Of a stretch of 48,294 bases of DNA, positions 8,840 to 15,405 are shown piece by piece (within the stretch, counting starts at the first letter, position 1; each line of letters begins with the position of its first letter). The notes under the pieces were generated by a model that did not search any database, was not told the DNA's origin, and saw nothing but the letters and a program-made list of their open reading frames with translations. Made by a program: the position numbers and the translations under genes. The stretch is from Rhizobium leguminosarum bv. viciae USDA 2370 (lineage in GTDB: Bacteria; Pseudomonadota; Alphaproteobacteria; Rhizobiales; Rhizobiaceae), in NCBI RefSeq assembly GCF_002008365.1, contig NZ_MRDL01000004.1:1-48294 (forward strand), in the 5' to 3' direction.

Positions 8840-8869
8840 GCGATCCAGACGATCCGGCTGTCCATCAAT
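8840..8869. repeat. 30-bp repeat, copy 1 (partner at 23823-23852)
   Basis: A 30-bp string starting gcgatccagacgatccggct is identical at 23823-23852, and similarity continues for about 15 bp beyond. On the minus strand both copies read MDSRIVWIALQ in one frame, so it may be the relic of a coding sequence. Confidence 0.6.
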
Positions 8870-8961
8870 TTAACGATCGCGTCGACAGAGAAGTTCTCAA
8901 CCGTCGATCATGTCCGGATGCGTCGCTGTCCTTGCTCCAAAGCTCACCCCCGCTCCGTCCT

Positions 8962-9045
8962 CCTCGGGCTTGACCCGAGGATCCACTTCTCGCCTCAGTC
9001 AGCCGTGGGCATGGATTCCAGGCTCAAGGCCTGGAATGACGGAGG
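8962..9045. repeat. Dispersed two-hairpin palindromic element, best copy
   Basis: Two perfect hairpins in tandem: CCTCGGG-cttga-CCCGAGG (8962-8980) and ATTCCAGGC-tcaag-GCCTGGAAT (9015-9037), then gacggaggttgggg. Partial copies occur at 78-99, 536-602 and 3673-3781. The element abuts and truncates the IS630-type transposase remnant. Confidence 0.7.
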
Positions 9046-9060
9046 TTGGGGCCGTCTTAG

Positions 9061-9288
9061 CCGGATCTCTAGGACTCCGTTGCCATTCGCATTGAACCGC
9101 AAGACCCAGTCACGCACGATCTCAAGGGTGACATTGCCAAGACGCGCTGCATCCGAGCGCGAGCCTCCGCCATAGATCAAGGCAAGTGCCAAAAGACGAC
9201 GCGCCTGCGCCGCATGCTTGCTCTTGCGGGCCAGACGCCGAAGACCTTCCGCGTCAAAATCCGCCGGTAATGAAATCGCTGCTCCCAT
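9061..9288 (-). pseudogene. IS630-family transposase N-terminal remnant
   Basis: From ATG 9288 the frame gives MGAAISLPADFDAEGLRRLA, then KHAAQARRLLALALIYGGGSRSDAARLGNVTLEIVRDWVLRFNANG, the helix-turn-helix N-terminus of IS630-type transposases. It runs into the palindromic repeat after about 75 residues, so the catalytic DDE domain is missing. A decayed insertion; the repeat either inserted into it or replaced the rest. Confidence 0.75.
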
Positions 9289-9320
9289 CGCAAACCTCTC
9301 GTTTGGCGTATTAATCCCTG

Positions 9321-10184
9321 TCAGCTTGCCGGATTGCGCGCGGTGACGATCCACGCCGCGCCGTTGATCATCACCGACCGCTCACCGGGGCAGCCCGCGA
9401 AGACGGCACGAACCGCAGCCGAGGCGCGGGCACGGATGTCGTCGGGCTGATCAGCGAGAGAGCGCGCCAGCGGGCCGACTTCGAGTGTCATCTTCACCGC
9501 GTCGTCGAGCGCCGCATCCCGCGTCTCCCCCTTGCCGAATGGGATAGAGGCATCGAAGGGCGCGATAGCGACATCGGTGAAGCCAGCCGCCGTTAGAATG
9601 CGCGCTACCCGCCCCTGGTCGCCAAACGAGAACGGGCCGGGCGCTTCGGGACCGGGCGGCGCCGTCGGCGGGAGGATGCCCTTGATCGCGCCCATCGGCA
9701 AGCGAACCCAATCGTTCTCGGCCATGCCGCGCCAGCAGACGAAAGCGACCCGCGCGCCCGGCTTGAGCGCACGCCGCATATGAGCGAACGCCGCCGTAGG
9801 ATCGTCAAAGAACATCACTCCGAAGCGCGAGAACAGGATGTCGAACGCGCCCTCGGGCAACTCGGTGCTGCTGGCGTCGGCCACCTGGAACAGGACCGGC
9901 ATATCCTGCGGCGCTCGCGCGCGCGCTCTGCCGATCAGCGGTTCGGATATGTCCACGCCTAGCACATGGCCCCCCGCGCCGACGCGGGCGGCCAGATCCA
10001 GACTGGACGCTCCCGTGCCGCAGCCGACGTCCAGCACGCGTTCGCCTGTAGCGGGCGCGGCGGCTTCGATCGCGGCCTGGCCGAACACCGCCATCATGGC
10101 ATCGAGCCGGGCCTGGTAAGTGACCCAGCGCTCCCCGCTTTGGCCTTTCCAGTCGGCTACCTGATAAACATTTTCCTCTGTCAT
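9321..10184 (-). CDS. Class I SAM-dependent methyltransferase
   Basis: 287 residues from ATG 10184 (AAGGAT seven bases upstream). Motif I is VLDVGCGTGASSLDLAARVG, motif II HVLGVDIS, then PVLFQVADASSTELPEGAFDILFSRFGVMFFDD, the Methyltransf_25/UbiE type. Substrate unknown; small metabolites or lipids are usual. The start lies 34 bp after the TetR stop on the same strand, so TetR and this enzyme probably form one operon controlled from the palindrome at 10909-10922. Same fold as, but not closely similar to, the protein at 7689. Confidence 0.85.
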   Translation of the reverse strand: MTEENVYQVADWKGQSGERWVTYQARLDAMMAVFGQAAIEAAAPATGERVLDVGCGTGASSLDLAARVGAGGHVLGVDISEPLIGRARARAPQDMPVLFQVADASSTELPEGAFDILFSRFGVMFFDDPTAAFAHMRRALKPGARVAFVCWRGMAENDWVRLPMGAIKGILPPTAPPGPEAPGPFSFGDQGRVARILTAAGFTDVAIAPFDASIPFGKGETRDAALDDAVKMTLEVGPLARSLADQPDDIRARASAAVRAVFAGCPGERSVMINGAAWIVTARNPAS

Positions 10185-10218
10185 GCCATATCCTTGTTCT
10201 GATCCGTTCTTAACCAGG

Positions 10219-10866
10219 CTATCCGCCCGCGTGATTGTTGCCACCGTGCGCGGCGACGAACATGGCGACGGCCGACCGGCAATAGGATTCTATTTCGTTA
10301 TCGTCCTCTGCTCTCGCCTCATCGAAGCGTGCGATAATCAAGAGATCGGATCCTTTGATAAGCGCGGCAAATAAGCGGGCGGACTGGAGAGGATCGGGCA
10401 CGTTCAGAACCGCCTTCGTGTGCAACTGACGCAACAGGGCCTCGATTTGGGCGATGACATAGGCGGGGCCGGCTTCGTAATGGAGCTTGCTTAACGACTT
10501 TTGATTCGTCTTGTCGGCCATGATCATGGCTTCGACACTGCGCACCTCCGGGCTCAACAGCGTGCGAAGCAGGGATGTTCCCACCGCCATGAGCTGATGT
10601 TCTGCCGAACCGTCGACGCCTTCAACAAGGGCCTGTGGTGCAAACTGATGGCAGTGGGCCGCGATGGCCGCACTGAACAGCGCCTCCTTGTTCTCGAAGT
10701 GCCGATAGATGCTGAGCTTGGATATCCTCGCTCGCTGGGCGACCTTGTCCAATGTCGTCGCTTGAAAACCCAATTCCACAAAGAGTTCGCACGCGGCGTC
10801 GACTATCGTTTGGCCAAGCGCCTCGTTGGCGGGCCGGCCGCGCCGGCTCTGGCTGTTTTCGGTCAC
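10219..10866 (-). CDS. TetR-family transcriptional regulator
   Basis: 215 residues. The N-terminal helix-turn-helix is clear: EALGQTIVDAACELFVELGF followed by QATTLDKVAQRARISKLSIYRHFENKEALFSAAI; the C-terminal half is the variable ligand-binding domain, here of the AcrR/TetR_C_33-like type. The GTG start at 10866 is used. It is followed by a methyltransferase gene and is divergent from the flavoprotein reductase gene at 11074. The perfect palindrome ATACTACGTAGTAT in between is its likely operator, giving autorepression and control of both transcripts. Confidence 0.88.
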   Translation of the reverse strand: MTENSQSRRGRPANEALGQTIVDAACELFVELGFQATTLDKVAQRARISKLSIYRHFENKEALFSAAIAAHCHQFAPQALVEGVDGSAEHQLMAVGTSLLRTLLSPEVRSVEAMIMADKTNQKSLSKLHYEAGPAYVIAQIEALLRQLHTKAVLNVPDPLQSARLFAALIKGSDLLIIARFDEARAEDDNEIESYCRSAVAMFVAAHGGNNHAGG

Positions 10867-10880
10867 GACAATTACGATCC

Positions 10881-10910
10881 TTGACAGTATCTTAATTCTT
10901 GCATTACGAT
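10881..10910 (+). promoter_or_regulatory. Predicted sigma-70-type promoter toward the reductase gene
   Basis: TTGACA (10881-10886) and TACGAT (10905-10910) are spaced by 18 bp and read toward the flavoprotein gene. The -10 overlaps the TetR palindrome at 10909-10922, so TetR binding would block RNA polymerase. Prediction only. Confidence 0.4.
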
Positions 10911-10922
10911 ACTACGTAGTAT
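10909..10922. promoter_or_regulatory. Predicted TetR operator (14-bp palindrome)
   Basis: ATACTACGTAGTAT is a perfect 14-bp palindrome in the divergent region between the TetR gene (starts 10866) and the flavoprotein gene. Looser symmetry extends outward (gcatt at 10901, aatgc at 10927). Location and symmetry are typical of TetR operators. Confidence 0.6.
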
Positions 10923-11073
10923 CTGAAATGCGCAAGCCGAAGAATGGATTTTACTCTGTCTTCCAAATCAAGATTCCCTGGGCCGCTTGGCGATATCGAA
11001 TGCCTATCGCTGAATGAGTTTTTGCGCCTGGCCCAACCCAACCCCCTCCATCCGCAACACGGAGCCCATCACC

Positions 11074-11967
11074 ATGGATGACGTCATCATCATCGGCGGC
11101 AGCTTTGCCGGTCTCGCCGGCGCCCTTCAGCTCGGCCGTGCCCGCCGCAAGGTCACCGTTCTGGATACCGGCCTGCCGCGCAATCGCTTCGCCGGCCACT
11201 CGCATGGTCTGCTCGGCCACGATCACAAGCCACCGCTGGACATCCTGGCCGAGGCGCGGCAGCAGCTGGCGCGTTATCCCACGGTCAAGCTGGTCAATGC
11301 CCGGGCCGACGGCATCTCCGGCACCATCGACGATTTCTCCGTCCTCACTGGCGATGGCGAAAGCCTTGGCGCGCGCCGCCTGATCCTGAGTTATGGCGTT
11401 GCCGACCAGATGCCTGCTGTTCCGGGTTTTGCCGAAAGCTGGGGCACATCCATCGTGCCCTGCCCCTATTGCGATGGCTTTGAAGTCGCCGGCCAGCATT
11501 GGGGCCTCGTCTGGTCCGGCCCGCCGTCGCACAATTATGTCAGGCTGTACCACGACTGGACCGACACGTTGACGGTCTTCGCCGATGGTCACGACATTGC
11601 ACCCGATATCCGGGCCGATCTGGCGCGCCGCAACATACCTGTCGTTGATGGCCGGATCGCCGAAATCGCCCATCACCGGGGCCATATCACCACCGTTAAT
11701 CTCGAGAGCGGCCGCAATGCCGCGGTCGACATCCTGTTCGCACATCCGCGCAACAAGCCGTCTGCAAGCCTGCATGACTCACTGGGCCTCGCCACGGTCA
11801 ATACGCCCTTCGGCATCGCCCTCAAGGTCGACGAGCGCCGCGAAACCAGCACGCCCGGCATCTATGCTGCCGGCGATCTTGCAAACCCCCTCATGGCCTC
11901 GGTCACCACGGCAATATCGCAGGGCGCGACGGCGGGTATCTCCGCCCAGCAGTCGATGCTGGTTTGA
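11074..11967 (+). CDS. Thioredoxin-reductase-like FAD/NAD(P) oxidoreductase with CPYC motif
   Basis: 297 residues from ATG 11074 (GGAG 10 bases upstream). FAD-binding motif at the N-terminus: DVIIIGGSFAGLAGALQLGR. A redox CxxC, PCPYCDGFEVAG, sits where thioredoxin reductases have CATC. The C-terminal FAD motif is GIYAAGDLANPLMASVTTAI. The second NAD(P) Rossmann motif is poorly conserved (VWSGPPSHNYVRLY rather than GxGxxA), so the reductant may differ from canonical TrxB. Probably a cytoplasmic disulfide- or flavin-dependent oxidase/reductase; related proteins mature disulfides in natural products. Divergent from, and probably controlled by, the TetR gene. Confidence 0.85.
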   Translation: MDDVIIIGGSFAGLAGALQLGRARRKVTVLDTGLPRNRFAGHSHGLLGHDHKPPLDILAEARQQLARYPTVKLVNARADGISGTIDDFSVLTGDGESLGARRLILSYGVADQMPAVPGFAESWGTSIVPCPYCDGFEVAGQHWGLVWSGPPSHNYVRLYHDWTDTLTVFADGHDIAPDIRADLARRNIPVVDGRIAEIAHHRGHITTVNLESGRNAAVDILFAHPRNKPSASLHDSLGLATVNTPFGIALKVDERRETSTPGIYAAGDLANPLMASVTTAISQGATAGISAQQSMLV

Positions 11968-12025
11968 GAAGACACAGATGGAGTTCCAACACGTCACCTT
12001 CGACTCTGATCAATGAGGAGGCAGG

Positions 12026-12151
12026 TTGCTCAAGCCAGGGGCCATCCGGCGCGGCACGCAGTGGGTCGCTGTCGTCATCGAAGGCTCGCTGGTTGTCGGT
12101 TTCGATCGCGGGAAGGGAGGCGTCCACTGCGTGCCGCACGAGTGCTGGTAG
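12026..12151 (+). CDS. Possible 41-codon small gene
   Basis: A short frame starts with TTG 12026 five bases after the strong ribosome site GAGGAGG (12015-12021) and encodes LLKPGAIRRGTQWVAVVIEG, then SLVVGFDRGKGGVHCVPHECW. The composition is protein-like with alternating hydrophobics suggesting beta strands, and an in-frame stop lies directly upstream. I do not recognise it. It may be a real small protein or the relic of a longer gene. It lies between the reductase and GT25 genes. Confidence 0.3.
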   Translation: MLKPGAIRRGTQWVAVVIEGSLVVGFDRGKGGVHCVPHECW

Positions 12152-12320
12152 CGCGGCATTCTCACGCGCACTTTGCCGGGATCATACCAATCCGTAAGAA
12201 ATGCAGCCTCGGTTGTTCGACCCTCGCACTTTACCAAAATGTATAGTTCCAGCGAGGTCCCCGTGAGGTTTGGAGCGCAGGCTTGGCGCCATCATTGCCA
12301 AGTCGAAGGTCAGCTCTCTC

Positions 12321-13124
12321 ATGAACATGCGCACCGCACCTGCCGCCCTTATGCCGGCCCTTCATCCGGTCAGCCTGCGGGTGAACACCTACCTGATCAA
12401 TCTCGACCGCGCGCCATTGCGCCGGTTTCGAATGGAACGCCTGCTGGCAAGCTTCGGCCTTGCCTTCGAGCGCGTGGCGGCGGTCGATGGGGCAGGGCTG
12501 AGCCTACCGCATCCGGGCTTCGACGAAGCAGCCTATCTCAGCCGGCACGGCCGCCGGCCAAACCCTTTCGAGATCGGCTGTTATCTCAGCCACGTCGAAT
12601 GCGCCAAGCGCTTCCTTGGCAGCCATGCCGAGTTCGCGCTCATTCTGGAAGACGATCTCGATTTCGATGACGATCTGGCCGAGCTGCTCGAGGCCGCCCT
12701 CGAGCATCAGGCGCGCTGGGACATCCTGCGGCTGTCGACCGTCAGTTCCGGGAAAAAGCACAAGGTGGAGCCGCTGACCGCGTCACGCTCGCTTGCCATC
12801 GCGCTCACCCGCGAGAAGGGGTCCGGCGCCTATCTGATCAATCGCAAGGCGGCAGGCTGGATTGCCGATATGCTCATGCCCATGCGTCTGCCCTATGATC
12901 TCGCCTTCGATCTGGAGTTCGATGATGGGCTGAGCGCCTGCTTCGTCGATCCGCTGCCGGTCAGCCAAAGGGCCGATCCCTGTTCCCAGATCCAGGCAGG
13001 GCTTTCGACCTATCGGCTGGGCCGCCGCCGGCCGTGGAGTGTCCTGCCATATCGAACGGCGGCTGAGGTGCGCCGGTTTGCTCGTCGCTTCCGCCGTCTC
13101 GCGGCTTGGAGGGTGAGCGGCTAG
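12321..13124 (+). CDS. Glycosyltransferase family 25 protein
   Basis: 267 residues from ATG 12321. GT25 (LPS-biosynthesis type) hallmarks: VNTYLINLDRAPLRRFRMER near the N-terminus, VAAVDG, EIGCYLSHVECAKRFL, and the metal/nucleotide motif ALILEDDLDF, followed by GSGAYLINRKAA. Such enzymes add a sugar, often galactose, to lipooligosaccharide on the cytoplasmic side of the inner membrane. The frame is open further upstream to a TTG at 12270, but the ATG fits homologues better. The last codons lie in the first unit of a 27-bp tandem repeat, and the stop TAG is in the hairpin loop of that unit. Confidence 0.87.
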   Translation: MNMRTAPAALMPALHPVSLRVNTYLINLDRAPLRRFRMERLLASFGLAFERVAAVDGAGLSLPHPGFDEAAYLSRHGRRPNPFEIGCYLSHVECAKRFLGSHAEFALILEDDLDFDDDLAELLEAALEHQARWDILRLSTVSSGKKHKVEPLTASRSLAIALTREKGSGAYLINRKAAGWIADMLMPMRLPYDLAFDLEFDDGLSACFVDPLPVSQRADPCSQIQAGLSTYRLGRRRPWSVLPYRTAAEVRRFARRFRRLAAWRVSG

Positions 13125-13222
13125 GGCCGCTCCCCCGGGCTGAGCGGCTAGGGCCGCTCCCCCGGGGTGAGCGGTTAGAACCGCTCCTCCGGGATGAGAG
13201 GTTAGGGCTTCTCCGCTGGCAT
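13115..13222. repeat. Four 27-bp tandem repeats, each a hairpin, between convergent genes
   Basis: Units at 13115-13141, 13142-13168, 13169-13195 and a diverged one at 13196-13222. Units 1-2 contain GAGCGGC-TAGG-GCCGCTC, unit 3 GAGCGGT-TAGA-ACCGCTC (both arms changed so pairing is kept), unit 4 GAGAGGT-TAGG-GCTTCTC. Unit 1 supplies the stop of the GT25 gene and unit 4 the stop of the convergent histidine kinase. Probably an array of bidirectional terminator hairpins; there is no T-run. Confidence 0.75.
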
Positions 13223-14602
13223 CAGCGGGAAGCCGATCGAAACGATGAGGCCGGGATGATTGTCCGCCAGGGTGATCTCGGCCGCATGCAGCTCGGCGAT
13301 CGCCTTGACGAGGCTGAGCCCAAGCCCGCTTCCCGGCGTCGTGCGGCTCTTGTCGAGCCGGTAGAGACGCCGGAAGACCTTGTCCCTTTCGCCGGCGGGA
13401 ATGCCGGGGCCGGTATCGGCGACCGAAACGATGGCGCGGCCGCCCTGGCAACGGAGCGAAACCGTGATGCCGGTTCCGGCCGGGCAGTGGTTGATCGCGT
13501 TCTCCACCAGGTTGGCGATCATCTGCGTCAACAGATCACGGTCGCCCCGGATGAGCGCGGGACAGCGCTCCGCGATATCAAGCGACATCAGCGCGTCTTC
13601 GGCGACGTCGATATAGACCTCGGAAATGACGGCAAGCACGGCGTCGATATCGGTCGCCTGGAAACGCTCCTTGCGGGCGCCGGCCTCGATCTGGGAAATG
13701 CGCAGCAGCGCCTCGAAAGTGGCATTGATCCGGTCGCTCTCGTTTCTCGCTTCGTCAAGTAGAGCCGAAACATCCGCTTGCTGGTCGTTGCCGGCCACCG
13801 CGGCATCCAGCGTCAGGCGCAGCCTGTTCAGAGGCGTCTTCAGATCATGGGCGATATCGGCGCTCACCTGCCGCATGCTCTCGACCAATCTCTGCAGCCG
13901 CTCCAGCGCCGCGTTGATCTGGATTGCCACCGTATCGAGATCGTCGCCGTTTCCGGTGATCGCAATGCGGGCCTGAAGCTGGCCAAGCGAGACATCGTTC
14001 ATGGTGAGGGCGACCCGGTCGAGCCGCGCCTGGGCTCGAACGGCGAGAAAGACGCCGCCGCCGATCGCTGTCGCCACGACGATCGCGGCGGCCCATTCGA
14101 AGCTCACCAGCACGATCCGCAGCATCTCGTCGACATCGTTGAAGTTTTCCGCCACCACCAGGCTGTAGGGGCCGATGGTCGAGACCTGCATCCGGTAGCG
14201 TTCATGCCCCTTCAGCCCGACATCCCTGGAGGTGACGGTATAGACGCCGTTCGGGATGCGGGGGGCTGCGAAATTGCCGGCGAGTTTCTTGCCGGCATGG
14301 TCGGTCAGCGAGTAGAGCCCGTCGGAGGTCGACTGGAAGCTGGCATAATTGTTCAGCGTGTTGACGAGATCCTCGGTATCGTTGGGCTCGTAGGTCGAGA
14401 CAACAAGCGAATTCATCTCGGTCAGCGACTGGTCGAGATCGCGGCCGAGGCCGAGGCGCAGCATGTGATAGATGATCGCGCCGCTCAACATGAAGGTGAC
14501 GACGAAGAGCACGCCGAAAGTGACGGCAAGCCGGAACGGCGTGCTCCGGCGCAGGCTGGAGCATGATGCCGAAAAGTGTGCGCGGTTTTCGGACGACATC
14601 AT
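13202..14602 (-). CDS. Sensor histidine kinase (OmpR/EnvZ type)
   Basis: About 466 residues from ATG 14602. Transmembrane segment 1 is FRLAVTFGVLFVVTFMLSGA; a periplasmic sensor loop of about 120 residues, a second membrane segment (AAAIVVATAIGGGVFLAV), a HAMP-like linker, the HisKA box SADIAHDLKTPLNRLR (His codon 13847-13849) and a HATPase_c domain follow, with N-box (NLVENAINHC), VADTGPGIP and SGLGLSLVKAI. It autophosphorylates and signals to the response regulator upstream. The first residues (SSENRAHFSAS) are encoded by a palindromic repeat, so the natural start may have been displaced. It ends in the 27-bp repeat array. Confidence 0.9.
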   Translation of the reverse strand: MMSSENRAHFSASCSSLRRSTPFRLAVTFGVLFVVTFMLSGAIIYHMLRLGLGRDLDQSLTEMNSLVVSTYEPNDTEDLVNTLNNYASFQSTSDGLYSLTDHAGKKLAGNFAAPRIPNGVYTVTSRDVGLKGHERYRMQVSTIGPYSLVVAENFNDVDEMLRIVLVSFEWAAAIVVATAIGGGVFLAVRAQARLDRVALTMNDVSLGQLQARIAITGNGDDLDTVAIQINAALERLQRLVESMRQVSADIAHDLKTPLNRLRLTLDAAVAGNDQQADVSALLDEARNESDRINATFEALLRISQIEAGARKERFQATDIDAVLAVISEVYIDVAEDALMSLDIAERCPALIRGDRDLLTQMIANLVENAINHCPAGTGITVSLRCQGGRAIVSVADTGPGIPAGERDKVFRRLYRLDKSRTTPGSGLGLSLVKAIAELHAAEITLADNHPGLIVSIGFPLMPAEKP

Positions 14603-14671
14603 GCTCTTACTCTTTAAATTGCGAACAGGATTTGAGATTTTCAGGCCGATGGGCCTGAAATCATCCTGTTC
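14559..14671. repeat. Double palindromic repeat at the regulator/kinase junction
   Basis: Palindrome B (14559-14606) has outer arms GAGCATGATG/CATCATGCTC and inner arms CCGAAAA/TTTTCGG. Palindrome A (14623-14671) has outer arms GAACAGGAT/ATCCTGTTC and inner TTTCAGGCC-GATG-GGCCTGAAA. I recognise the string as a frequent rhizobial intergenic repeat. It supplies both the last codons and stop of the response regulator and the first codons of the kinase. Confidence 0.8.
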
Positions 14672-15344
14672 GAGGCGCATGCAGGCTGTATCCGGTGTTG
14701 CGAACCGTATGCAGAAGCTGGGCCTGGAACGGCTTGTCGACTTTGGCCCTGAGGCGGCTGATATGGGTCTCGACGACGCTGGTCTTCGGATCGAAGTGGA
14801 AATCCCAGACCCGCTCCAGCAGCATCGTCTTGGTGATGACCCGGCCTTCGCCGCGCATCAGCACCTCGAGCAGGGTGAATTCACGCGGCTGCAGCTCGAT
14901 CACCTGGCCGGCGCGGCGGGCCTCCCGCCGGATCAGATCGAGCTCGAGATCGGCGACCCTCAGCACCGTCCTCTGCTCCTGCACCGGCGGCCGCCGGCCA
15001 AGCGCATTGACGCGCGCCATCAGCTCGGAGAAGGCAAAGGGTTTGACGAGATAATCGTCGCCGCCCGCCTCCAGCCCCTCGACCCGATCGTCGACGCCGC
15101 CGATCGATGTCAGGAACAGCGCCGATGTGCCGACCTTGGCGGCGCGCAGTGAACGCACGATCGCCAGGCCATCGAGGCCCGGCAGCATGCGATCGACGAC
15201 GATGACGTCATAGGCCTCGCGCTGCGCCTGAAACAGCCCATCGCGGCCGTCGCCGAACACGTCACAGACATGCCCGGCCTCGGAAAAACCCTTGGCGATA
15301 TAATCGGACGTCTTGGTATCGTCCTCGATAAGCAGGATTCGCAT
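14661..15344 (-). CDS. OmpR/PhoB-family response regulator
   Basis: 227 residues from ATG 15344. Receiver domain at 1-115: MRILLIEDD (acidic pocket), phospho-acceptor D51 (VVDRMLPGLDG), K101 (YLVKPF). Winged-helix DNA-binding domain at about 125-222: LELDLIRREARR, LQPREFTLLEVLMRGEGRVITKTMLLERVWD, VETHISRLRAKVD, TVRNTGYSL. The partner kinase follows on the same strand. The C-terminal APRTG and stop are encoded by the palindromic repeat, so the original C-terminus may have been changed slightly. It resembles the CusR/IrlR-like branch; the signal is unknown. Confidence 0.92.
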   Translation of the reverse strand: MRILLIEDDTKTSDYIAKGFSEAGHVCDVFGDGRDGLFQAQREAYDVIVVDRMLPGLDGLAIVRSLRAAKVGTSALFLTSIGGVDDRVEGLEAGGDDYLVKPFAFSELMARVNALGRRPPVQEQRTVLRVADLELDLIRREARRAGQVIELQPREFTLLEVLMRGEGRVITKTMLLERVWDFHFDPKTSVVETHISRLRAKVDKPFQAQLLHTVRNTGYSLHAPRTG

Positions 15345-15405
15345 CAGCCCGATCGTTCCCGGATGCCTGGGGCAGCAATCTAGCTGATCAGGCTTCGGCC
15401 TCAAC

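Noticed and set aside
13115..13222. CRISPR array
   Set aside because: The 27-bp units are directly adjacent without unique spacers, and no cas genes are present.
12783..13762. Long frames opposite and across the GT25/kinase genes (for example ERLGPLPR repeats on the plus strand)
   Set aside because: They are shadows of the GT25 and histidine-kinase genes; the repeated peptide arises only from the 27-bp tandem DNA repeat.
13778..14566. Plus-strand frame of 262 codons opposite the histidine kinase
   Set aside because: Lies wholly opposite a kinase with clear HisKA and ATPase motifs; composition is that of a reverse-strand shadow.
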